Shown here: piece after piece, positions 46,786 through 57,392 of the stretch | Layout: every line of letters starts with the position of its first letter | Numbering within the stretch: position 1 is the first letter of the stretch | Assembly: GCA_002150815.3 (NCBI GenBank) | Contig: NDFF03000092.1 | Span: 186,001-250,000 of the forward strand | Origin: Grammothele lineata | Taxonomy: Eukaryota; Basidiomycota; Agaricomycetes; Polyporales; Polyporaceae | Direction of reading: 5' to 3' | Length of the DNA: 64,000 nt | The notes under the pieces: model-generated | What the model saw: the letters and a program-made list of their open reading frames with translations, nothing else | Told to the model about the DNA's origin: nothing | Databases searched by the model: none | Program-made: the position numbers and the translations under genes

Positions 46786-48905
46786 TCACAAGATATCCAC
46801 GACGCTCTCGAGCAGCACCTTGGGCTTAAGGAGCAGGTTCCGCGCGAGCCTGCTGCCGCCCCCCTCACTCTCCGCCCCCGCGCTGCTCATGCTCATGCTC
46901 ACGCTCACGTTCCGCGCCATCCCGTCCAGCCCCACCCCGCCCATCGCCACCGGTCGGCCCATATTCGCGGTCGCGGTCGTGCTCGCGGCGAGCTTCAGCG
47001 CGCGTCCACCAACAACCATCCCGTCCCCATCCACCGTCTCCTCATCCCTCCCATCCTCGCCCTCTCCCCCACCCTCACCATCGCCCTCCTCAGGCAACCG
47101 CCGCGAGAACGCAAGCCCGAGCTCGACGGTGCACAGCACGCGACAGCGCTCGCTGCAGTGCCCTGCATACACGTTCTCCATCGTCTCCCACTCGAACCAC
47201 CGGCCCTCCTCCCCCGCCGCCGCCCCGCCCAGGCCTGCGTCCGTGTTGGCGTCGGCGTCGGCGTCGGTGTCGGCGTCGTGCCGCGCGCGCTCGACTTCTT
47301 GTACCCATTCGCGCTCTTTGCCTTTCCCGCGTGGGGTACCCTCCCTCGAGGCCCCATTCACCCCGTTCGCTGCAGGCGCAGGCGCAGGCGACGTCGGCGC
47401 GGGCGCGGAAGGCTTAGACTGGGACTTAGACTTGGACTTCGGCTTGGGCGTCTGACACGGGTGCGTCCACACGACCTCAAACAACCCACTCAACACCCCC
47501 TCCTTCATCACCCCCGCGATCCTTTCCGCGCGGGCGCTGATTCTGGCGAGCGCGCCCCCGAAGCGCGCGCGGAGCGGGTCGCGGTGCAGACCCCGCGCGT
47601 CGGTGCAGCCCGCGAGCGCGAGGATGGCGAGCACCCCGCGGAGGTTGGCTTCGGTGAGGGAGACGAGGGGAGGGGGGAGCGCGGAGGAGGAGATGATGGA
47701 CGCGGGGGCGGAGGGGAAGGGGGAGGGGGCGGAAGGGGAGGAGGGCGAGGCGGGGGCGGAGGAGGGTGAGGGCGGGAGGGAACGGGCGAGGAGGGAGCGC
47801 GCGTGCTTGTAGGTGAGTGCGCGCCAGCGGGAGGTCGTCGGTTGAGGCTCTGTCGTGCGCAGAGGTGAGTATATGCGGTCGCCTACGACTACGAGAGAAA
47901 CTCACCCGCACGCTGCATGCGCTCGAAGATGAGCTTGAGCGTCTCGTCGACCTCGGCGGGCAGCCCGTAGCAGAACGCGTCCATCACGCGCGCGACGCAC
48001 CATACCTGCCACGCTTGGATCGCGAACTGCACCAGCGTCGGGTCGGACGCGTGCTCCCGCCCCTCCAGCAGCTTCATCATTTCCCTCCCCACCGCGGGCC
48101 TCACGATTTCCCGGTCGCGCTCCTTCGCGACAGGTGGCGCGCGCGTGTCAAGTCGGAGCGCAGGCGCGAATTCCTCTGCGACGGACGCAGAAAGCTGGAT
48201 GATTTCGGAGTTGAGGTCCGCGAGGGCCTGGAGGAGCTGCGCGCCTGACCAATCGTCCGTCTTGGACAGGAAGGACTTGAGCGCGGCGAGCTCTTCGGCC
48301 TGGGAGAGGATTGTCTGGCGCGCATCCCCATAGGTCGCGCGGAGGGACGTGTAGAGGACACGTAAGCGCCTTGGGTCTGCGAGGGCTGCCTCGGCGGAGT
48401 GTTGCGCAGAAATGGGAAGCGGGGAGTGTGACGGGGCGGGCGAAGGCGGCAAGGGGAGCATGGCAGGGTCGAGGAGAAGGGCCGGGGAGGCGGAGTAGGA
48501 GAGAGACGACGTACGGTCGGACGGGGGAGGGAAGAGGGCGGCGGTGAGCTTGGAGAGCTCCTCGCGCGTGGTGCGGAGCTGGTCGAGGAGGCCCTCGTTC
48601 TCGCGCTCGAGGTGCTGTATGCGCTGACGGAACTGCTCGCGCTCGCGCTCCTGCTCGAGGGTCCGAGTATCCTTCTCCTTTCCCCGGTCCCGCTCCTTCT
48701 CTCTCCGCCGGTCGCGCTCCTTGTCACGGTCTCTGTCCCTCTCCCGGTCCTTGTCGTGCTCCCTGGTCGAATGGCGGCGCGAGGAGCTGTGGTGGTGATG
48801 TGTTGACCTCGAGCGGTAGGTGTACTCGGATGGGGTGTCGGTGAGATCGTCGACGATGCGGACCGGGGGAAGGAGCCAGTCGACGAAGTCCCAAAAGGTG
48901 TTCAT
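46786..48905 (-). CDS. large coiled-coil, low-complexity protein
   Basis: Two minus-strand exons, 48905-47906 and 47849-46786, with a 56-nt GTGAGT intron; 687 residues. It starts MNTFWDFVDWLLPPVRIVDD. Then come a His/Ser/Arg block, a charged Arg-Asp/Arg-Glu repeat region (about 48780-48650), and a coiled coil (QRIQHLERENEGLLDQLRTT). A helical domain follows (LTSLRATYGDARQ-like; TLVQFAIQAWQVWCVARVMD; LPAEVDETLKLIFERM). The second half has another helical domain (TEANLRGVLAILALAGC), Lys-Ser and Asp-Ala repeats, and VYAGHCSERCRVLCTVELGL. A conserved-looking core with fast-evolving linkers; no known domain recognised. Possibly a scaffold. The long plus-strand frame opposite it (46600-47769) is a mirror of its GC-rich codons. 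Confidence 0.75.
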
Positions 48906-49599
48906 GGCGCTGTGGCGTCTGGAGTGGGGTCGTGTAATTAGATACGAGTGTAGTCGTTGGCGAAAGAGCCCAGAATCATCCGGCGGGTGGTCGCCACGAG
49001 GCATGCGCTATGAGGAGGCGAGCGTTGGGGATGTGGGGGCGGGGCAGGGCATACGGCGGGGTACGACGAGTCGCGGTCACGGTCGCGCGCACTGGCAGGG
49101 CTGTCGCGGTTGTGGCGGGAATGGTCGCTGAATTGCCGAGGAGACGAAATTCGGAAAGGCGAGTTTGATTGCTGTAGCGTTGTCGGTGCTATCAGCCTTT
49201 GTGGTTGCTTATCGGCGTTCGGGGAAAGATGCCAGCGTTGGGCGCGAAGGCAGTGGGCAGGGGACACGCACGAGCAAAGCACACTCGTCCGCTGCCGCAG
49301 TGCGCCGCACGCCAGCCGGCCTCGCCTCGCCCACGAGCTCCGGCTTTTTCCACGCCTCCTCTCATCGCGGGCGTCTATGCCGTTTCGTATGCTTCTTTTC
49401 CCTCATTTCCGTCTTCATCTCGAACGACTTCCCAATCTTCCATCGCATGCGCGTCCAACGTTCGGTGCTCAAACACATCGAAAGATACGGAAATCGAATG
49501 GCGAGTCGATCATGCATGTTACAGTGTTGCCGCTAGTAATACAATGTACTGCACAATATGAGGAACGATTGCGACGCGAAAACATACACCGTCAGCTCC
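48906..49599. other. intergenic, no gene
   Basis: Flank between two minus-strand genes; the promoter of the coiled-coil gene. Overlapping plus frames here have no support. Confidence 0.45.
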
Positions 49600-50243
49600 T
49601 CAAGCGACCCTCTTGCGGGTGATCACGTCCTCCTTGTGTTCCACCTTCTCAACCACGGTGGCCCCGTGCGCCGTCTTGAGCGGCCCGTCTATCTCGTCGC
49701 GGGAATACGTCGCTTCAGGGCTCTCCGGTCCGTCGTTGTGCATGCGGGAAGTTGACACACCTGGCTCGAACGGAGGCGGCTCCGTAAACGTGGGAGTCTC
49801 GTTCGAGTGGTGCCGGTCCTTGATGTACTTCACCGTCCGCTCCGCCATCTCTTGCGGCGTCCCCGGCGTGTGGTGGTCCGCCTGCATGTGTCGACGTTGA
49901 GGCGTACGGTCTCACAAAGACACGCGGAGGGGTACGTACCTTTACGGCTGCCTCAGACGCGCTTGCAAGGCTCTCGTTCCAGCCAGGCGCTTCGGGGATA
50001 GGGGTGGACGTTTTGTGCTGTTGCTTGCTGAGATTCCGACTCTTCTCAGCTTCGAGCACCTATTGCAACGGTGAGCATGCCGTATTTTGTTTGAATGTTT
50101 TTCCAGGCCATACGCACCTCGGGGTCGTTATCGTGCATGGTGCTGGAGTAGAAGCGAGGCGCCACAGCGACGCGGGGCGCAGCAGCGCGGGCGACTGAAC
50201 GCCTGAACGCGTTACGAGAGGCGAGGGGAACGATACTGGCCAT
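49600..50243 (-). CDS. small mitochondrial protein of unknown function
   Basis: Three minus-strand exons: 50243-50118, 50059-49940, 49881-49600; 175 residues. The N-terminus is a strong mitochondrial presequence (MASIVPLASRNAFRRSVARA, then APRFYSS). It is followed by blocks typical of a conserved fungal family: MHDNDPEVLEAEKSRNL, STPIPEAPGWNESLASASEA, TPQEMAERTVKYIKDRH and EATYSRDEIDGPL. All three exons join in phase 0. No catalytic motif. Probably a soluble matrix protein. Two CRE-like palindromes lie upstream (50392 and 50569). Confidence 0.85.
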
Positions 50244-50391
50244 GGTGGTATGTTATGAGCGAAGTTCGGGGAATGCTGGGGGTTGGTGGAAGCGAACGAG
50301 CAGAGAACGGAGGGCATATATGAGGTGCGGTGGAGTTTGCGCCTATGCTCCTAATAGCCGTTTTCGGATGACGTCGTCGAGCGCGCCGGTC

Positions 50392-50399
50392 TGACGTCA
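50392..50399. promoter_or_regulatory. CRE-like palindrome TGACGTCA
   Basis: A perfect 8-bp ATF/CREB-type site about 150 bases upstream of the mitochondrial-protein ATG (50243). Confidence 0.4.
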
Positions 50400-50568
50400 C
50401 TGCGCACTCGCCCAGCTACCGACTCTTCCCGGCTTTCTCCATCCTATGAACGATCACAGATTAGTGCGCCTACATAGCTGGGATGAAAGGTTTCGAACAT
50501 GCACTCTGAGAGACTTACCTGTCATCAATCCGAGACTGTGTAGGCGCCTTCAAGTTCTTCATGTCACT

Positions 50569-50576
50569 GACGTCAC
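50569..50576. promoter_or_regulatory. CRE-like palindrome TGACGTCA (second copy)
   Basis: A second perfect site, 177 bases further upstream of the same gene and about 56 bases outside the inverted-repeat element. Confidence 0.35.
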
Positions 50577-50632
50577 TTGAATGATTTCAGCACGGGCTTT
50601 CCGGATCATGAAAAAGCTCGGTCGTAAGGTCG

Positions 50633-50657
50633 GCCGATTGACCGAGGTTCAATTTTT
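50633..50657 (+). repeat. left inverted repeat of a candidate element
   Basis: 25 bases beginning GCCGATTGACCGAGGTTC. Its reverse complement recurs at 52430-52454 with one mismatch (24/25). The similarity continues patchily inward (a T-rich run followed by GRCGC). Confidence 0.75.
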
Positions 50658-51334
50658 ACAATTGTTTATTTTTTGACGCCCTATTTAAACGCCCACCCGG
50701 CCGCCCGACCGTGTCGTCTTGGCGCTCCTTCAACTTCAGTGCTACTAATAGTAGTACCTACCACCATCCGGATCCCCCTTGCGACGTACATAGCACCGGT
50801 CTCAAACATGGGACGGACTTGCGGCGCGGCGCGGCAACCTCACTCAGCGTGGCCGTGACGACCCGCGACCCGCGACCCAGCACGATGGGCTACCATAAGC
50901 CTGAGTATCTGCCATGATCTCGACTCAGACCGCGACTGCGACCCTGCTATCACGCCATGCGAACACACCCGCGATTGGCTGAGGTCTCTGTCGCACACAC
51001 GCACACGCACCACCAAATGAGCGAGCAAGCATGGAACGGGAAGGGAGGGAGGGAAGACGTACTTCGGTCTATCACTATGCGCGATTTGACCTGCACGAGA
51101 GTCAGATGCTAAACACGGTTCAGGGCAGCCCGGTACTCACACTAGACTTGACGTGGCTGACCTCATTGAACTTGTACGCGAGCCCGCAGCCTTACGCGAC
51201 GTGTGCATACCCCCGTGATACCTGCCCACTTCCTTCCGCACTCCACGGAGTGCACCTTGGCCTTTCTTCGTGTCCTTGAACCTCTGTAAATCAAGCACAC
51301 GCCCGAGCCCCGTGTACTCGAACGTCAGCTTCAG

Positions 51335-52015
51335 CTATTCCTCCCCCTCTGGTGCGCGCCCCCCCGGCCCAGAGCCACACGCAGCAGCAGAGGCGAGGTC
51401 GTCGGCGGGAATACCAACGTCAAACCGATGTGCTCGATGCGAAGGAGCCAGAAGTACTGCATCTGGAGCTGTGGGAACCAAGCGAAGAGCACCTGCGGAT
51501 GAATCTGGCGGGGCGAGATAGTGTTTCAGCATTTGCGGCAACAGAGGTCCGCGGAGGGAGAAGGGCATGCACGCGAAGCGGCTTTGCTGTGCAGGAGATG
51601 CCCTGCGCGTGGCCGATGACACCTTGGCCGGCTCGGCGTCCTGGCTGTGGTTCAACTTGCGGGTGACGAAGAAGGCGTAGACGTTGTACTTGATCTGCAC
51701 GCCTTGTGCAAACGCCTGGGGTTCTGGCCGGCTGTGCTCGCAGTCCCACTGGCCGATCACCCGCCATGTTGCCATTGAAGCCGAGCCGCTGGCTTTCCCT
51801 GTGCGAGCACGCGGCAGTGACCCCAATCACGTACGCCGCGCGCTGCGAGTCCTTGTCCATCGCGCGCCGCTCCTGCTCCCGCTTTGCGCGCTCAACTTCT
51901 CATTGGCCTCGTGCGGTCCGAGTCTACGCATGTCCTCGATCTTGCACCGCTCCTGCTTGGCCTGCAGGAATCGGGCCTTCTCCTGGGCACAGCACAAGAG
52001 CAGCTTTGATGTCAC
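51335..52015 (-). pseudogene. broken reading frame inside the candidate element
   Basis: Segments from successive frames read as one eroded protein. The order is EKARFLQAKQERCKIEDMRR and PHEANEKL (about 51990-51890), then QERRAMDKDSQRAAYVIG (about 51880-51820), then SMATWRVIGQWDCEHSRPEP and GVQIKYNVYAFFVTRKL (about 51780-51660). Two or more frameshifts separate them. The protein is not one I recognise: not obviously a transposase, possibly captured host sequence. Confidence 0.4.
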
Positions 52016-52052
52016 CTACGTCACGGGTAAGAGCTATGTCACACAATCTGCG

Positions 52053-52092
52053 CTTGAAAGTGTCGCTACAGAATCACAGCGATACTTTCAAG
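52053..52092. repeat. imperfect hairpin
   Basis: CTTGAAAGTGTCGC at 52053-52066 pairs with GCGATACTTTCAAG at 52079-52092 (13/14), with a 12-nt loop. It lies inside the candidate element. Confidence 0.45.
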
Positions 52093-52429
52093 CACAGATC
52101 CCGATCTGGTATGACACGAGATCGACATACTAAGTAGCGCGAACAAGTCTGGGTCGACCTGGGTCGTAGTTAATGATACCGCCGTGTGTATGCTTGTGCA
52201 GCACGATTGTGGGCGGGGCGCGACTGCCTCTCCAGACCCTCATGAATGCTTCCACGATATTGATCAGTGGTTACGGAAATGGAGCAGGACGCGCTGGATG
52301 TCTGTCATGGTTGTTGTCACGTCGACTCGCAGCCAGACGACCAGATGAAGCCATTGTGTACACAGGTGCAAATATCACGTGCGTTACATGGGCGCTCAAA
52401 TGAACAATGGCGGCCTGCGCCAAAAAATC

Positions 52430-52454
52430 AAAAATCGAACCTCGGTCAATCGGC
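52430..52454 (-). repeat. right inverted repeat of the candidate element
   Basis: Reverse complement of 50633-50657 with one substitution. Confidence 0.75.
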
Positions 52455-53125
52455 GCATGATACGGTCGTTAGACTACGTGCCGGTTCTGGTACGGCGTTC
52501 GTTGAGTCCAGCGGTACGGCCATATGACTAAAGGAGTCGGTCAGCTTGAAAAGCTCAGGTAGATATCTCAATGCCGCATAGCTTTCTTATGGCTATTCCT
52601 TGAATCTATCCCTGGCTTATTGTGCATGAATAGGCAGAACCCTCACAAAAGAGCACGCTTCAAATATGGTTTAACGTTTGGAAGCCGTACACTACAAGCC
52701 GGGCTTGTGCGGCCAAGCAATCGTCGACAGGTTTTGCCTTTGGGACAAAGCGTACGGGAGGTGCGTCAACCACCACCGCCTCGCGGCAAACCCGCTCAGG
52801 CCACAATGGCTTACAACTTCAACAGACACTATGAAACACCGGCATAAGCGAGGGGTTTGTAGCTGGAAATCGTTGTACGCTTGGTCTTCAGCGCCACTCG
52901 CCTACGCCCGTGGCCTCTAGCCGCTTCGATGCGCTACGCGCTTTACAGGATATCTGTGGCTCGTCCCCTACGACGCTTCATCCCTCCCCCTACGAATATA
53001 TATTGCATGGAAGGACACACCATGTTCTTCACTTCCCAACGCACTCATACGCCTCTACGCCTCTGGTCTCCCTCCGACTCCGAACCCACCGCACGAACCC
53101 CACTCGACCCCGTTGAGCACCCAAG
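52455..53125. other. intergenic, promoter of the 53126 gene
   Basis: No gene. A TATA-like AATATATATT at 52995-53004 lies about 120 bases upstream of the ATG at 53126. Confidence 0.45.
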
Positions 53126-53738
53126 ATGGCCATGAAATCACTCAGGCGCAAGCTCTCCAAGAGCAACCTCAACGACGGCGACGGGTTCGTCGACTTCTCC
53201 GGGGTAGACGGCAAACCTCCCGGGTTCACCCTCTTGGACCTGTACGCCGGGACCGTCACTGCGGGGGAGATGACCGGGGCAGGGAGCGGGACGATGTTCC
53301 CTGCGGACCAGGATGTGTTCAAGCTTCTAGTTGCGAGCAAGGTATGTCTCCAAGGCGCACACATCTGATTCGCGAATGGCTGACGTGAACGTTCGATGGT
53401 GATATAGGCTCACAACGCTGCTGCCGCGTGGTACTGCTCTCGGAACTTGCAGCGCGCGAAGAAACTCGACCTTGCGAAGCAAGTCGCAACGGTCCTGATG
53501 GAAGCTTGGATGGTGAGCAATTCTCTCATGATGCCCTAGGCTCAATAAAGAGCTCACCCGAAAACCCGCGAACGCGCAGAACGAAAGCGGCCTGTCCATA
53601 CCAGCGGTGGAGAAGGAGATGAAGAAGTGCGAGCTGAGGGCATTGAAGCGCGACCCTTCTAGTATGAACTGGTACGCCGAGCTGGTGCCGTGTGTGCCGA
53701 AGCTGCCCCCCGGTGTCCAGGGGATGAAGGCGTATTAG
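53126..53738 (+). CDS. small hypothetical protein
   Basis: Three exons: 53126-53341, 53408-53512, 53580-53738; 159 residues. All junctions are phase 0 with GTATGT/GTGAGC donors. A basic N-terminus (MAMKSLRRKLSKSNLNDGDG) is followed by GFTLLDLYAGTVTAGEMTGA and a helical WYCSRNLQRAKKLDLAKQVA. The C-terminal half has SIPAVEKEMKKCELRALKRD and ELVPCVPKLPPGVQGMKAY. No signal peptide or membrane helix. I do not recognise the family. A TATA-like box precedes it. Confidence 0.72.
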
Positions 53739-54565
53739 GAGTGCTTTTCTTATTTTCACTGGTTATCTACGTGGGGACGTGCAGAAGTATTGGGTATAGG
53801 GGGTTTGTGAGCTCGGATAAGTATTGTACTCGATAATCTAATATGCTTTGGGGTCCGGAGGGCAGGGTTTCGGGTTCTCAAGTCTTCCGTTTGAATCTAG
53901 GCCTGCTCAGTGATCTGCATGCGAGAGAATCTGTCCACAACGTTGTAGCCCCACTCAAGCTTTCTCAAGCCGCGTGGCTCTCCCATAAGTCTAATGTAGC
54001 GTAATAATGTAGCGTCAAGACTTTCTATCAAGAGGGTGTCTAGCGGCTCTCAAACTAAGTATTTCCAAACTCTCGGAGTCGCTCACCCATGGAGGGCTTC
54101 AAGCACTAGACTTCTTTCTTGGAATTTAGAATGAGACGAAAGAATATCACGATTCTAGCCTGCAGGGTGGGCATCGCCACCGCCGACACGCATGGCGGCT
54201 ACGATGTCAACACGTGCTACAACGTTCACGTCGTGATGATCGATCAGTGAGACGAAAGGCGAGAGGCGGGAAGTGGCCAGTGGCCGAGTGCACGGAAGAT
54301 GCATCTCAACAACTTGAATTTGTTGACTTGAACGGCAGCCCAACTTGCGGTCACCAGCTACCTTAAGTCATAACATCTGCTGTTTATCTCGTCCCTATCA
54401 GCTTCCTTCCTTGTACAAATGATAATTCATCACGTTCGTTACTACATACAATATACGAGAATGCCACGCTAGATAATCTACCATTCCAGGTAGTTACACC
54501 TATAAAGCATCGCGCCGGCGCGTTCCTCTTGAAGTCGAACTTCCCAACCCTTCCTCCGAGTCCCA
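53739..54565. other. convergent intergenic region, no gene
   Basis: 3' flanks of the small gene (+) and the chitinase (-). Nothing supported. Confidence 0.5.
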
Positions 54566-56596
54566 TCACGCGGACGGAGCGGGCGCCGGCGGGCGCACGA
54601 GTGCACTCTTGGCCGCGACGTGGGCCGTGGGCACCGCCGCCGCGAAGCTCGTGCACGCGCCGTCGTCCGTCCAGTCCCCGGCCGCGCCCCCGGGGGTGTC
54701 GGCGTAGCTCCACCACTTGGCCGTCCAGAGGTGGCCGCCGTAGATGACTTGGTCGCCGCCGTTGTACTGTAGGTTCGCGGATGAGAAAGAGGTGTTCATG
54801 GGGACAGGTGTGAAAGAGAATGAATTTGAAGGGTGTGTGTGGATTTTGGCGGGACGTGTGGAAGTAGGAGCGGAAGAGGAAAGAGCGATAACAAATGACG
54901 TCATCGAATGGAAAGACACTCACAGCGACGTTGGCGACCCAGGACGCGACGCCCGCGCAGTTGCCCGAGGTGGCGGTGGACGTGCTCGACGGCGCAGTGG
55001 CCGGAGCAGACGTCGTCGTCGGCGCGGTTGTCGTGACGGACGTAGAGGACGTCGAAGACGCGGACGTGGTTGTGGGCGCAGACGTCGGGACGGTCACGGG
55101 CGACGAGGTCGTGCCGCCGCTCCCGCTCTCACGAATCCCGTTCTTGATCACCTGGTCCGCCCGGCCGTTCGCTGTGTTACAGAGCGCTTCAGCGATACGC
55201 GCAACGGAGGCGGGCGGTCAACGCACCATATGCCTGCGACGCATCCCAGAGCATCACACCGCCAAAGGACGAGAACTGGCTGCGCGTGTCAAGCGCAATG
55301 TTGACCAGCGTCGTAGGGTCGACGTAACCCGAGCCGGCTGCAGAGGAGGAGGCGGGAGCGCCGATGTAGATCTTGACGTTCTTGTTGATCGCCACGGTCT
55401 TCGCCCAGTTGTCCCTGGAGTGCGATGAGAGAGCGATCGAAGACGAGCAGAGTGAGCGTACCAGTCGCTGAAGTCGAATTGGCTCGGGTAGGCGGCTACT
55501 GAACAGTAGTTGTTGTCTGCGAAAGGCGCATGAGCGATACAGTACCACTTTTCGGCTAAACCCGGAGATGCTTACAGAACTGAACGTAGACCGCATCGAA
55601 GGCGACGGCGTTAAGAACACTGCATGCGAAGATTAGCACCTGTGCATCGTATGCAAAACCCAGGCTTACGTGGAGAGGTAGGCATCGGGGTACGGGCACT
55701 GCGGCGCCGCAGTGACGTAGTATGGCTTGCTCGCGCCGGCTGCGAGCGTGCGGATCCGGGTGACGAATGCAGCGAAGTGCGCAGTCGAGCCACCTTCAAT
55801 GTCGAGATCAATACTGAAGGGGGACAATAAGTAGGTCGATGCGAAGCAGATGCACATGAACATGAACAGACCCGTCGAGGACAGCACCACCGAAGGGACG
55901 AGTGGAGCTCGAGCCGCCGAGGAATAGGTTCCAGATCGTGTCTCCGAACGCGGATGCCTGATCGTCGCTCGTGAAGCTCGCTGCCCCAGTCGCGCCGCCG
56001 AGGGAGATAGTGACGATCTTGCCCTTGGACTGGCAGAACTCGATGTCGGACGCCATGAAGCTGCAGTCGGGCATCGACGTGCCTGGGAAGACCGCGTCGT
56101 CATTCATGTTGCAGATCTGGGGCGAAGAACTTTGAGTACTGGATCCGGGAGGGTCGTGACGTAGGCCGGCTTACGTTGGCGAGGTCGATCGACGGAATAC
56201 CGCCAGCACCAAAGAATACATTCAGGAATGCAAGAGGGAAAGCGTCGATCGAGTCATCCTAAACGAGTCGATTAAGATGACTCCCGGTGTAGGCTGGTCT
56301 GGAGACGTACCTGGCAATAGGTTGAGAGGTTCTTCTGCCAGTTGGCCTGATCGCTGTGGGTAGCACCATACGAGTTCTGGCCCCAATACCTGCCATACAC
56401 GTCAGATAGAGCATTTCTGGAAGCGCGAAGGCTGAAACCTACACTGCGAGCTGTGCCAAGAAGACTCCATTAGCGAAGAAGCATGCGAGACAGGATGTGG
56501 ACGTACGTTGTCTGATCTTGAGTTATCGAAGGCAGCAGTTTGGAGAGTGCCTAGGGAGAGAACGGAAAGTGCCGAAGCGATCCAGAAGGAGACCAT
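54566..56596 (-). CDS. GH18 class III chitinase with C-terminal CBM5/12-like domain
   Basis: Eleven minus-strand exons: 56596-56507, 56450-56443, 56389-56311, 56258-56175, 56116-55872, 55813-55670, 55619-55576, 55516-55462, 55414-55227, 55171-54924, 54766-54566; 461 residues. Signal peptide MVSFWIASALSVLSLGTLQ. The GH18 barrel opens with LAVYWGQNSYGATH and CQDDSIDAFPLAFLNVFFG. Strand 3 is GKIVTISLGGATG, and the catalytic motif DGIDLDIE has its acid at E175. It ends with FGGVMLWDASQAY. A Ser/Thr/Pro-Ala linker leads to a chitin-binding module (CAGVASWVANVAVYNGGDQV, HLWTAKWWSYADTPG). The second exon is only 8 nt. A secreted endochitinase for wall remodelling, autolysis or attack on other fungi. 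An ATAAAAG box lies about 130 bases upstream. Confidence 0.94.
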
Positions 56597-56724
56597 CGTG
56601 ATGGCGCGCGATTATCGGATAAACGAGCACGGTATGGGGAGAGTCGTTGCTGCAAGGGGAGGTACAGCAAGTCTGAGAGGGGGGATGTCCTCGTCAGGGA
56701 GATGGGGAAGGTCGATTACCGGGC

Positions 56725-56731
56725 CTTTTAT
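56725..56731 (-). promoter_or_regulatory. TATA-like box for the chitinase
   Basis: ATAAAAG on the minus strand, about 130 bases before the chitinase ATG. Confidence 0.35.
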
Positions 56732-56734
56732 CCA

Positions 56735-57392
56735 TTGCACCGCGCCAGAAGACGGCTGTCTTCCTGATGAGTTGCACACCGAGTACATCTGTACAGCGGC
56801 ACAGATGCAGGAGGAGGCGCGGAAGCCACGAAGCTCGCAGAGTCTTTCCCGAGCAGGCCCCCGTTCGATTGAGCGGGACCGCATGGAACTCCCGCCATTC
56901 CAGCGGCGCTCGGACGCCCATTGGGTGGCGTCGAGGCCTGTGCCGTTGAAGGTCTCCATATCGGGGGAGTTGGAGACAAATCTGGAGGGAGGGGACTCGA
57001 GAACAGCTCGAGAAGGAAGGCACCATGCGGCCCTTCGGCTAAGGAGTGTATGTCGGAGAATGTAGGGGCATGCTGGACGAACGCCTCGAGCTTAACGTTG
57101 GGCAACATCATGGTAGCAAGGTCGCGTGCGATGCCTAAGAAGGCCCAATGGGGCACGTGAGATCAAGATAGAACAGGGCCGGCACCTCCGAGGATATGAT
57201 ACGCACCTGGTTATCGCCAAGGGCTAGAGCGCTCGGAGAAGAGAAGGCAGGGAGGCACATGGGTTCGCAGATACTGATGGACCGCCTGCAGTATAAATGG
57301 CCGTCGCAGATGGGCAGAACGCCTAAAGAGGCTTGCGAATACCGGGACCGGGTCCAAGCATACATGCGGGACTGCACTATGTCATGCGACAA
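56735..57392 (-). other. unresolved minus-strand coding segments
   Basis: Two protein-like stretches: GVLPICDGHLYCRRSISICE...ALALGDNQ, ending at a GTGCGT donor near 57207; and ARDLATMMLPNVKLEAFVQH then FSDIHSLAEGPHGAFLLELF (about 57130-57005), after a TTCTTAG acceptor. The phases do not join cleanly. Probably part of an unidentified, possibly decayed gene; no domain recognised. Confidence 0.3.

Larger units (their letters stand above)
50633..52454. mobile_element. candidate TIR-bounded element, about 1.8 kb
   Basis: The interval is bounded by near-identical 25-nt inverted repeats. Inside, a TATTTAAA box lies near 50688 and a broken minus-strand reading frame at about 52015-51335. No intact transposase or recognisable DDE motif was found, so if it is a transposon it is non-autonomous or decayed. 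Target-site duplications are not evident at the exact repeat ends; the true ends may lie slightly outside. Confidence 0.5.

Noticed and set aside
46600..47769. 389-codon plus-strand open frame rich in Arg, His and Pro
   Set aside because: It is the mirror of GC-rich codons of the minus-strand coiled-coil gene; it starts without context and ends in Gly repeats.
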